From contig JBBQQT010000013.1 in NCBI GenBank assembly GCA_038215555.1, positions 1 through 41,159 on the forward strand: a stretch of DNA of 41,159 bases, given 5' to 3'. How positions within the stretch are numbered: the stretch's first letter is position 1; every line of letters begins with the position of its first letter. The position numbers and the translations under genes were made by a program. Shown here in pieces: positions 31,083-39,623 of this stretch. A model generated the notes under the pieces. It had not been told where the DNA came from. It did no database searches and saw only the letters and a list, made by a program, of their open reading frames with translations. The stretch is from PFJX01 sp038215555. Lineage in GTDB: Bacteria; Pseudomonadota; Gammaproteobacteria; Burkholderiales; Thiobacillaceae.

Positions 31083-32474
31083 ATGGTCTTGGCAAATAGA
31101 TCGCCAGCGCGCGTCAGCCGTTCAGATCCCGCTACACGGGATGCCTGGGCTGCTTTGCCATCGACACTGCGCGAGTGCGGCGAAATCGCAGGTCAGCGGC
31201 TTACTGGCGTGTTGTCCGATGCACTGTGTCAGGCAGAGGAACTGCTTTTTTCCAACAGTGCGCAGGCGCTGACGCATGGCGAATGCGAAGTCATGCTGAA
31301 TGCGGCCGAATTTGCCCGGGCGCATAGAGCACGGATGGTAGAAGACTTCCTTGCGCACTTCGAGAACCGCTATGTCCGTGCCTGCCAGTACAAGCCGACG
31401 ATCATGACCGCCTTCCAGCTCGATTTCGACGCCAGCCAACTGGAGGTTGTGCAGCATGATCTGCTCGATGATTCACTCGAGCCGGGCATGCTTGCTGAGG
31501 CAATCCAGAATGCGAGTTGGCTCTCAATGAATGATTTGACCCAGTGTTTTGGCATCTTGCTTGGTGCCGACTCGATCAAATCGAATGACATGCCGTTGAG
31601 CCCGAAACTGATTGAAGCCGCTGTCTCTGAGGCGATACGAGATCAGCCTTGGCGGCATGATGCAAAATTGCAGGTGATTCGAAGTCTGCGCAAGTTTTTC
31701 CCGGATCGTGTTGGTCTGATTTACCGCGATCTGGCCCAGCATTTGCGCCCGATGCTTGGCTTGGCGATCGTGCCGAAAGCCGTTCGCTCCCTTCCGCCGC
31801 ACGATTCTTCGTATGCGCCTTCAGATGAGCTTTCGGATAAGGCGGCGGGTGTCGATCAGGCAATCGAGAAAAAAACTGACGTAAGCGAGATGGTGTCCGC
31901 CAATGCAATGATCGAATACGCCATGGCGGCGGCGCGCGGTGAAGTGGTGCGCCGCCAGATCGAGCCGGAGACCGTGTTGCCACGCAGTGAGGCCATTCTG
32001 GTTTCGCCTGAAAAGCCGCCTGAAAAGCCGCCTGAAAAGCCGCTTGAAGAGCCGCTTGAAGCGGCAGTTGAAGCACCCGCTGAAGTACGTGTTGCAGCCC
32101 AGCCCTTGCCTGATCCGGCGGTGCTGACCCCCATACTGGAAGTGCCGCAACCCATCACGCAGAACATCCCGCCAAGGCGGAAAACCCAAATCGGCAAAGC
32201 TCAGGCAGCCTTGGCGTTGGCTGGATTGACGTGTGGTGCCCGGATGGAATTTCGTGAGCAGGATGGCAGTACAACACCGCTTAAAGTGACCTGGATCAGC
32301 CCGCACAAAAGCTTGTACCTGATGACCAACCGCGAAAAGGGACGCGCTCTGTCGATGGGTATCGACGATTTGGCCGCAGCCTTATGTGAGGGGCGCGTGC
32401 GCATCGTCATGCCAAGCAAGAACCACACACCTGCCAGCGCCTACCCCAGGCAGCGGGCCAAGAAGACGGCTTGA
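31083..32474 (+). CDS. DUF1631 family protein
   Basis: The 463-residue protein is mostly helical (residues ~15-290). A proline/glutamate linker follows, encoded by about seven 12-bp tandem units at 32007-32090 (PEKP repeated), and then a C-terminal domain (~375-450) with CGARMEFREQDGS, LKVTWISPHKSLYLMTNREKG and ALCEGRVRIV. That last part resembles the PilZ-like end of DUF1631 proteins, a family linked to c-di-GMP and motility only by context. It is shorter than many members (often 700 or more residues). ATG 31083 has a GAAGGAAAGG site; hairpin GCCCG...CGGGC (31051-31068) precedes it. First gene of the operon with the EAL-HDOD gene; stop is 13 bases before it. Confidence 0.8.
   Translation: MVLANRSPARVSRSDPATRDAWAALPSTLRECGEIAGQRLTGVLSDALCQAEELLFSNSAQALTHGECEVMLNAAEFARAHRARMVEDFLAHFENRYVRACQYKPTIMTAFQLDFDASQLEVVQHDLLDDSLEPGMLAEAIQNASWLSMNDLTQCFGILLGADSIKSNDMPLSPKLIEAAVSEAIRDQPWRHDAKLQVIRSLRKFFPDRVGLIYRDLAQHLRPMLGLAIVPKAVRSLPPHDSSYAPSDELSDKAAGVDQAIEKKTDVSEMVSANAMIEYAMAAARGEVVRRQIEPETVLPRSEAILVSPEKPPEKPPEKPLEEPLEAAVEAPAEVRVAAQPLPDPAVLTPILEVPQPITQNIPPRRKTQIGKAQAALALAGLTCGARMEFREQDGSTTPLKVTWISPHKSLYLMTNREKGRALSMGIDDLAAALCEGRVRIVMPSKNHTPASAYPRQRAKKTA
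32007..32090. repeat. 12-bp tandem repeat encoding a PEKP linker
   Basis: Three near-identical CCTGAAAAGCCG units (32007-32042) are followed by about four decayed ones to 32090, all in frame. They encode a proline/glutamate linker inside the DUF1631 protein and may vary in copy number between strains. Confidence 0.75.
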
Positions 32475-32487
32475 AAGGAAATCCAGG

Positions 32488-33789
32488 ATGTCGCCCTCGA
32501 TGCTGACCGCACCCTTGACACAACCGTTGCGCCAACGCGCACCGAATCTGCAGAACGCTGAGGTCGCAGACATCAGCATGCCTCGATTCATTACGCGTCA
32601 ACCCTTGCTGGATCAAGCGTTCAGCATCATCGGCTATGAACTCAAGGTGAAGGCTGGCCCTTTGCCGGTCTTGCCGGGTGCGACCAGCTTGCGCCAGATC
32701 CAGGACGAAGCATTGCTGGTCAGCGTCATCGATCTCGAATATCAGCAGGCATTGAATCGCAGATTGACCTTGCTGAAGGTCAATTCAGCGACTCTGGATA
32801 ACCCGCTACTGGACAAACTGCCGCGCGAAAGCGCCATCCTCGCCGTGCATCCGCAGAACCCCACTCCCGCGCTGCTTGCACGTTGCCAGGCTTTGGCGCG
32901 TGAGGGATACGCGCTGGCACTGGATGAAGCCGCATTGATGCCTGGCATGATCCCGCTGGCAATGCAGAGCAAATACCTGCGCTTCGATGCCGGCGGCAAC
33001 GATCTGATGTCGCTGACCGACAAGCTTGTGCGCATCCAGAACATCCAGGGGCCACGCCTGATTGCCAGGAATGTGGAAAACGAGGAAACCTTCGCCGCTT
33101 GCCGCAAGCTTTCATTCGACCTGTTCCAGGGCTATTTCTTTACCCAGCCTGGTCTTGCGCGCGCGCGTGGCATCGACACCAGTCGGCTGCGCATCATCAA
33201 ACTGCTGAATCTGGTGATGAGTCACACCGAATTCCCCGGCATCGAGGCACAGTTCAAGCTGGATCCCGGCCTTTCCCTGAAGATGCTGCGCTTCATCAAT
33301 TCCGTCGGGGTGGGGTTGCGCTATCCGGTCCGTTCGATCGGCCATGCCTTGCTGATGCTCGGCCACGACCAACTCTATCGCTGGCTGACGCTCTTGTTGT
33401 TCACCCATCAGGAGTCCGACGGGCGCAGCCAGGCGCTGCTCAGAAACGCCTTGGTACGGGCGCGGCTGACGGAACTCCTTGGTCAGGATCAATTGGCGAA
33501 AGAGGATCGAGACGGATTGTTCATCGCGGGCATTCTGTCGATGCTGGAAGCCCTGCTCAACCTGCCAATGGTGCAGATTCTCGCGGCGCTGAACTTGTCA
33601 GAGCCGATCGTTGAAGTCTTGTTGCATGGACGTGGCATTTATGCGCCCTACTTGCGTCTGGCTACCGCGTTTGAGAATGGGGACGCTGCAACCATCGGCC
33701 AACTCACGCAGGCGCTTGGTCTTAGCCATGAATCGGTCAATCTGGCGCACATGAATGCGTTGATCTGGTCAGAGGGAATGGATGTTTGA
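32488..33789 (+). CDS. EAL-HDOD signalling protein (YuxH-like), degenerate EAL
   Basis: The 433-residue protein starts with an EAL-like fold (~30-220): ITRQPLLDQAFSIIGYEL, where the first catalytic Glu-Ala-Leu of true phosphodiesterases appears only as YEL-K. GYALALDEA (~135) replaces the usual DDFG region. Loss of catalytic residues argues for a c-di-GMP sensor or inert scaffold. Residues ~230-430 are an HDOD domain (LNLVMSHTEF, LKMLRFINSVGVGLRYPVRSIGHALLML in part, and RARLTELLGQ). ATG 32488 has AAAGGAAATCCAGG upstream. It is co-transcribed with the DUF1631 gene, downstream of the riboswitch. No terminator is obvious after it. Confidence 0.88.
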   Translation: MSPSMLTAPLTQPLRQRAPNLQNAEVADISMPRFITRQPLLDQAFSIIGYELKVKAGPLPVLPGATSLRQIQDEALLVSVIDLEYQQALNRRLTLLKVNSATLDNPLLDKLPRESAILAVHPQNPTPALLARCQALAREGYALALDEAALMPGMIPLAMQSKYLRFDAGGNDLMSLTDKLVRIQNIQGPRLIARNVENEETFAACRKLSFDLFQGYFFTQPGLARARGIDTSRLRIIKLLNLVMSHTEFPGIEAQFKLDPGLSLKMLRFINSVGVGLRYPVRSIGHALLMLGHDQLYRWLTLLLFTHQESDGRSQALLRNALVRARLTELLGQDQLAKEDRDGLFIAGILSMLEALLNLPMVQILAALNLSEPIVEVLLHGRGIYAPYLRLATAFENGDAATIGQLTQALGLSHESVNLAHMNALIWSEGMDV

Positions 33790-34017
33790 ACGCTGGATGT
33801 TTGAGTCCTAGTTTGGGCGGGCAGACTGAAACCTCGCCGCGTTGCACTCGCAACGGCCCCGCTATTTTTCCAGCCAACTTTTCCACCCCGAACTCGGCGG
33901 CGTCGAACTGTATTTCAAGGTTGACGTGACGAATTGATCAGCTGCATGCCGCAAAACGAACCAAAGAAGCACCGTAGGGTGCGTCATCCGCACCAATAAT
34001 CAGATTCGAACGATGGA
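33790..34017. other. Gap between convergent genes with a REP-like palindrome
   Basis: This 228-base gap separates the EAL-HDOD gene and rho, which converge. It contains GTAGGGTGCGTCATCCGCACC at 33974-33994, a GTAG-headed palindrome with a GGTGCG/CGCACC stem. A short frame at about 33858-33936 reads like a gene end but is not assignable. Confidence 0.6.
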
Positions 34018-35277
<1,260 letters not shown>

Positions 35278-35452
35278 GTTTTTATTGGGTGCAGGTTGGC
35301 CGCGAGGGCTAGCCGGAATCGGCCTGAGGAGGGATGTGCTGAAGAGAGGGAGAAGTCCGGCCTGGCGGGAGGGCGAATTCGTTGGCGCCTTGGCGCTTGT
35401 GAATCCGGCGAAACCTTGAGATTGCGCCAAGCGGGACTAAAGCTAACGGAAG

Positions 35453-35779
35453 TTAGATGTTGCTGTCAACGAAAGCGGTCAACTGGGACTTCGACAACGC
35501 GCCGACTTTGGTGGCTTCGACATTGCCATTCTTGAAAATCATCAGCGTCGGGATGCCGCGGATACCGAACTTGGGCGGTGTGGCCTGGTTTTCATCAATG
35601 TTCAGTTTGCACACCTTGAGGCGACCGGAATATTCCTTGGCGACTTCATCCAGAATCGGGGAAATCATCTTGCAGGGGCCGCACCAGTCCGCCCAATAAT
35701 CAACCAGGACCGGCATGGGGGATTGCAGAACTTCCTGCTCGAAGGTGTCGTCGGTGACGTAATGGATATGTTCACTCAT
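35453..35779 (-). CDS. trxA: Thioredoxin TrxA
   Basis: The 108-residue thioredoxin has the active site WCGPCK (Cys33, Cys36) and conserved GIPTLMIFK (including the cis-Pro). It reduces protein disulfides and can supply electrons to the peroxiredoxin at 28526. Start 35779 gives the normal length. It is upstream of rho and diverges from fdxA across 136 bases. A small CTAAC/GTTAG hairpin overlaps its stop codon (35442-35455). Confidence 0.97.
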   Translation of the reverse strand: MSEHIHYVTDDTFEQEVLQSPMPVLVDYWADWCGPCKMISPILDEVAKEYSGRLKVCKLNIDENQATPPKFGIRGIPTLMIFKNGNVEATKVGALSKSQLTAFVDSNI

Positions 35780-35915
35780 GGGGTTTGCCTCAGGGGGGAT
35801 GGGAGTGCGGAGGGGATGATGATGGGGGCGAGTATTTGAAAGCAAGGCGCGCTGGGGGTGGCCGAAGTACATTGCTTGCCGCTATGCTAGCGAAAAACGA
35901 TTAGTGAGGAAAGTT

Positions 35916-36239
35916 ATGACCTATGTTGTTGCAGAAAACTGTATCAAGTGCAAATTTACCGATTGTGTTGAAGTTTGTCCGGTGGATTGTTTTCATGAAG
36001 GCCCGAATTTCCTGGTAATCGATCCGGAAGAATGTATCGACTGCAATCTCTGCGTATCGGAATGCCCGGCCGAGGCCATCTTTCCCGAGGATGACGTGCC
36101 CGATAACCAACGTCGGTTCATTGCCCTCAATGCCGAGTTGTCGCGCCTCTGGCCGACCATTACCGAGAAGAAGGATGCACCGCCGGATGCCGATGACTGG
36201 AATGGCAAACCCGGTAAGGCCGACTTGCTGGAACGCTGA
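35916..36239 (+). CDS. fdxA: Ferredoxin FdxA (7Fe type)
   Basis: The 107-residue ferredoxin has cysteines at 9, 12, 17, 21 and 25, then 40, 43, 46 and 50 (YIDCNLC-like, CIDCNLCVSECP), as expected for one 3Fe-4S and one 4Fe-4S cluster. The C-terminal extension (LSRLWPTITEKKDAPPDADD) is typical. It carries low-potential electrons. ATG 35916 has GTGAGGAAAG just upstream. Its stop abuts the stop of the convergent aminotransferase gene with no gap. Confidence 0.95.
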   Translation: MTYVVAENCIKCKFTDCVEVCPVDCFHEGPNFLVIDPEECIDCNLCVSECPAEAIFPEDDVPDNQRRFIALNAELSRLWPTITEKKDAPPDADDWNGKPGKADLLER

Positions 36240-37376
36240 TCAATCCGCCAATACCGCCGCCATCGCTTTCAGGCAGGTATCCACATTCTTCTGGCTGGCG
36301 GAAGCCCCCATCAGACCAATGCGCCAGATTTTGCCAGCCAGGGCGCCGAGGCCGGCACCGATTTCCAGATTGAATTCATTCATCAGACGGGCGCGGCAGG
36401 CCGCATCGTCGATGCCTTCCGGCAGGATCACGGAATTCAACTGCGGCAAGCGTTCGTCGGCCGGTACCAGAAAGCTCAGACCCATACCTTCGAGGCCGTG
36501 CTTGAGTTCTTCATGCATCGTGCGGTGCCGCGCCCAGGCATTTTCGATGCCTTCCTCGGCCAGCATCACCAAGGCTTCGTGCAAGCCGTAAAGCGGGTTG
36601 ATCGGCGCCGTGTGGTGATAGGTGCGTTTGCCTTCGCCGCTCCAGTAGCCGAGCACCAGGTTCAGGTCCATGAACCAGCTTTGCACCGGCGTCGTGCGCG
36701 CCCTGACTTTGCCGATGGCGCGCTCGGAGAAGGTCACCGGCGACAGGCCGGGCGTGCACGACAGGCATTTCTGACTGCCGGAATAGGCCGCATCGATGCC
36801 CCAGGCATCGATCAACACTGGCGTGCCGCCCAGCGAGGTGACGCAATCCATGATCGTCAGCGCGCCGTGCCTGCGCGCGATAGCGGCCAGCGTGGCGGCG
36901 TCGGATTGGGCGCCGGTGGAGGTTTCCGCATGTACGAAGGCGAGAATCCTGGCATCCGGGTGACTGGCGAAGGCGGCTTCCACCTTTGCGGCTTCCACCG
37001 CCCGGCCCCAGGCATCTTCCACCAGCACCGGTACGCCACCGCAGCGCTTGACGTTCTCCAGCATGCGGCCGCCGAATACGCCATTGCTGCAGACGATGAC
37101 CTTGTCGCCTGGCTCCACCAGATTCACGAAGCAGGTTTCCATGCCGACCGAACCCGGGCCGGAAACCGGAAACGTCAGTTTGTTCTCGGTCTGGAAGGCA
37201 TAACGCAACAGCGTCTTGGTCTGTTCCATCATGTCGCTGAAGGCCGGGTCGAGATGGCCGATGGTCGGCCGCGCCATGGCGTCGAGGATGCGTTGCGGCA
37301 CATCGGACGGACCGGGGCCCATCAACGTGCGTCGCGGCGGCAGGAAGGACGGAATGGCGGGGGCGGTGACAGACAT
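36240..37376 (-). CDS. Class V aminotransferase, alanine/serine-glyoxylate type
   Basis: The 378-residue PLP enzyme has the pyridoxal lysine K203 in AYSGSQKCLSC. Flanking motifs include TLMGPGPSDVPQRILDAM near the start, VSGPGSVGMETCFVNLVEPGD, HAETSTG, and IMDCVTSLGG with the PLP-binding Asp. It transfers an amino group between alanine or serine and glyoxylate. Start 37376 has GGAGAG upstream; the 35 residues before it come partly from a 12-bp tandem repeat and are discounted. Its promoter region faces the gene at 37527. Stop directly abuts that of fdxA. Confidence 0.93.
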   Translation of the reverse strand: MSVTAPAIPSFLPPRRTLMGPGPSDVPQRILDAMARPTIGHLDPAFSDMMEQTKTLLRYAFQTENKLTFPVSGPGSVGMETCFVNLVEPGDKVIVCSNGVFGGRMLENVKRCGGVPVLVEDAWGRAVEAAKVEAAFASHPDARILAFVHAETSTGAQSDAATLAAIARRHGALTIMDCVTSLGGTPVLIDAWGIDAAYSGSQKCLSCTPGLSPVTFSERAIGKVRARTTPVQSWFMDLNLVLGYWSGEGKRTYHHTAPINPLYGLHEALVMLAEEGIENAWARHRTMHEELKHGLEGMGLSFLVPADERLPQLNSVILPEGIDDAACRARLMNEFNLEIGAGLGALAGKIWRIGLMGASASQKNVDTCLKAMAAVLAD

Positions 37377-37424
37377 CGATCTCTCCAGATGAGTTATATC
37401 CGACGATTCTAGTGGGAATATTGA

Positions 37425-37466
37425 AACCGAACTTGCAACCGAACTTGCAACCGAACTTGCAACCGA
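37425..37466. repeat. Three tandem 12-bp repeats in a divergent promoter region
   Basis: AACCGAACTTGC occurs three times in a row (37425-37460) and is followed by a half unit AACCGA. It lies between the aminotransferase and the Rossmann-fold gene, which diverge. It may bind a regulator of both or be a slippage tract. Confidence 0.7.
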
Positions 37467-37526
37467 TCGAATCTGGAGCATGTCAGAAGCCGATTTGGAA
37501 TTTCAACAACGTATTGGAGAAAACGC

Positions 37527-38300
37527 ATGCAAAAAATAGTCATCTTGATCGGCTTGGGCCAACTCGGGCGCGTTTTTGCCGGCGGCCTGCTGAAAACCGG
37601 CCATCTCGTCGTACCGGTGAATCGTGGCGATGATCTGGACGCAGTCGCGGCGCGCTGGCCGGAACCGGATCTGGTCCTGGTTTCTGTCGCGGAAGCGGAC
37701 CTGCATCCGGTGTTGGCGGCGCTGCCGGCAGTCTGGAAAGACTGCATCGGCTTGTTGCAGAACGAACTCTTGCCGCGCGACTGGCAAGCGCACGAGATTG
37801 AAGACCCAAGTGTGATTTCGGTCTGGTTCGAGAAAAAACCGGGCAAGGAATCGCTGCCTTTGCTGTCCTCGCCGGCGTATGGCTCGCAAGCGGAACGTCT
37901 GGTTGCGGCGCTGGCCGCGATCGAGTTGCCGGCGCATACGCTGCCCGATGCCGACGCATTGATGTGGGAACTGGTGCGCAAGAACCTCTATATCCTGACC
38001 ACCAATATCGCGGGGCTGGAAACCAGTGGCGACGTCGGCACCCTGCGCGACCGGCACAACGTGTTGCTGGCCGCGGTGGCCAGCGATGTGCTCGATGTGC
38101 AGGAATGGCTGGTTGGCCAGAGTCTGGATCGGGCCGGTCTGATGTCCGGCTTGCTGGAGGCGATAACCGCCGATCCGCAACATGGTTGCGCCGGGCGATC
38201 CGCACCATTGCGCCTGAAACGCGCGCTGCATTATGCCGACGCCGCCGGCCTGGCGATCCCCGAGCTACGCCGTATTGCTGCCGCGCACGGGATTGAATAA
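37527..38300 (+). CDS. Rossmann-fold NAD(P)-binding protein, ketopantoate reductase-like
   Basis: The 257-residue protein opens with a dinucleotide-binding motif ILIGLGQLGRVFAGGL (about residues 5-20). A strand and acidic region (VPVNRGDDLDAV) follow, then DLVLVSVAEADLHPVL. The C-terminal half is helical (~155-257), with DVLDVQEWLVGQ and RALHYADAAGLAIPELR. The plan resembles ketopantoate reductase/6-phosphogluconate dehydrogenase-like proteins, but no substrate motif is certain. It has a GGAG site eight bases before ATG. It diverges from the aminotransferase gene and is followed by terC after 150 bases. Confidence 0.7.
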   Translation: MQKIVILIGLGQLGRVFAGGLLKTGHLVVPVNRGDDLDAVAARWPEPDLVLVSVAEADLHPVLAALPAVWKDCIGLLQNELLPRDWQAHEIEDPSVISVWFEKKPGKESLPLLSSPAYGSQAERLVAALAAIELPAHTLPDADALMWELVRKNLYILTTNIAGLETSGDVGTLRDRHNVLLAAVASDVLDVQEWLVGQSLDRAGLMSGLLEAITADPQHGCAGRSAPLRLKRALHYADAAGLAIPELRRIAAAHGIE

Positions 38301-38450
38301 GCCACCTGCCGAATTGGTCAGGTAGCTCCGGGAAACCCTGGCAATCCCTTGACGCAACCGAGGCGTCAGCGTGATTCGACAGCCTTCTGCCGCTGCCTGC
38401 ATAATGCCGCGCGTTAACCGTTCCATCGCCTTTTTCAACGCGCTTTTGCC

Positions 38451-39213
38451 ATGATCGAACTCCTGCTTATCCGAAATCTGGATTGCTTTCTTCACGCTGA
38501 CGGCGTTGGAACTCGTGCTCGGCATCGACAACATCATTTTCATCTCCATCCTGATCGATAAACTGCCACGTGAACAACAGGAATTCGCCCGCCGGCTTGG
38601 CCTGTTCTTGGCCATGTTCATGCGTATTGGCCTGTTGTTGTTGCTGTCCTGGATTGTCGGCTTGACGGAGCTGATATTCACCGCATTGGGACAGGAGGTT
38701 TCCGGGCGCAACCTCATTCTGCTTTCCGGTGGCTTGTTCCTGATCTGGAAAAGCACCGGTGAAGTTCATCAACTGCTTGAAGGTGAAGAAGGCGAGACTT
38801 CGAGCAAAGTGGCGTCGAGTTTTGCCGGCATCATTGTCCAGATCATCATCATTGATCTGGTTTTCTCGCTTGATTCCATCATCACTGCGGTTGGCATGGT
38901 CAGTGAAGTCGGGGTGATGATTGCCGCAGTGGTCGCATCGGTGGGTTTGATGATGCTGTTCGCGCCGGCAATCGGCCGTTTCGTGTCGGATCATCCGACC
39001 ATCAAAATGCTCGCACTGTCGTTCCTGGTCGTGGTCGGCGTGGTGTTGATCGCCGACGGCTTCGGCCATCATGTGCCCAAGGGTTACATCTACTTTGCCA
39101 TGGCATTTTCGGTAGGGGTCGAGATGCTAAACATCCGCCTGCGCAAGCGGGCGAAGCAACCGGTTGTGCTGCATGAACTTTATGTCGTTGAGTCCCCTGT
39201 CAGGGACAAGTAA
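38451..39213 (+). pseudogene. TerC family membrane protein with a frameshift near codon 7
   Basis: An ATG at 38451 starts MIELLL, the usual TerC opening. The next expected words (EIWIAFFTLTALELVLGIDN) appear in the +1 frame from 38470 to the stop at 39213. An extra base, or loss of two, around 38466-38470 explains it. In the second frame TGA at 38452-38454 blocks any earlier start; the first usable one is TTG 38506, which would give 235 residues lacking the first membrane segment. The remainder is intact: about six more membrane segments, VFSLDSIITAVGM (~124-136 from TTG) and GVEMLNIRLRKR. TerC proteins are inner-membrane metal (manganese) exporters. A sequencing error is possible. Confidence 0.8.
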
Positions 39214-39236
39214 AACGCTAATGCCGTCAGGCTGAA

Positions 39237-39612
39237 TTACGCTCGCGCCGACTTCGGTTGCGCCAGCAAGTAGACCGACGGGAACAGCAGCAGCGTGACG
39301 AACATCGAGAACAGCAAGCCGAACACCACGCAGACGTTCGACCAGGCTGTCGCCGATCACGGCCAAGGTCGCCAGATCAGTGCCACGCACGCGGATGCTG
39401 ACGGCCTCGTCGGCGCTGGAAACCCGCACACCACGCAGGCCGGCGGCGCGGGCGCGGACTTTGACACCGGCCATTTTGACACTGGCCATTTCCGCCGCCG
39501 CGACCGCCTTGGTGAATTGCGCCACCCAGTCTTCGATGCTGCGTCCACGCTCCAGCCACGGCTTCAGTTCGATGTTCAGTGAGCTGCGGTTCGGGCGTTC
39601 GCGCCGGATTGT
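39237..39612 (-). pseudogene. Remnant of an RND efflux pump
   Basis: Reading leftward, a frame from 39600 reads RPNRSSLNIELKPWLERG and continues to VSIRVRGTDLATLAVIGDSL, matching the periplasmic domain of AcrB/CzcA-type RND transporters. Near 39345 the homology jumps frame (+2) to VVFGLLFSMFVTLLLFPSVYLL and ends AQPKSARA, stop at 39237-39239, which is the usual C-terminus of such pumps. About 900 residues are missing and the middle is deleted. It cannot make a pump. Confidence 0.75.
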
Positions 39613-39623
39613 TCAAGCCGCCT

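Noticed and set aside
33858..33936. Short frame ending LFHPELGGVELYFKVDVTN, like a gene tail
   Set aside because: Too short to assign; no upstream homology in the same frame and no family recognised.
38301..38450. Possible yybP-ykoY manganese riboswitch ahead of terC
   Set aside because: terC genes are often under this riboswitch, but the conserved internal loop and helix sequences are not present here.
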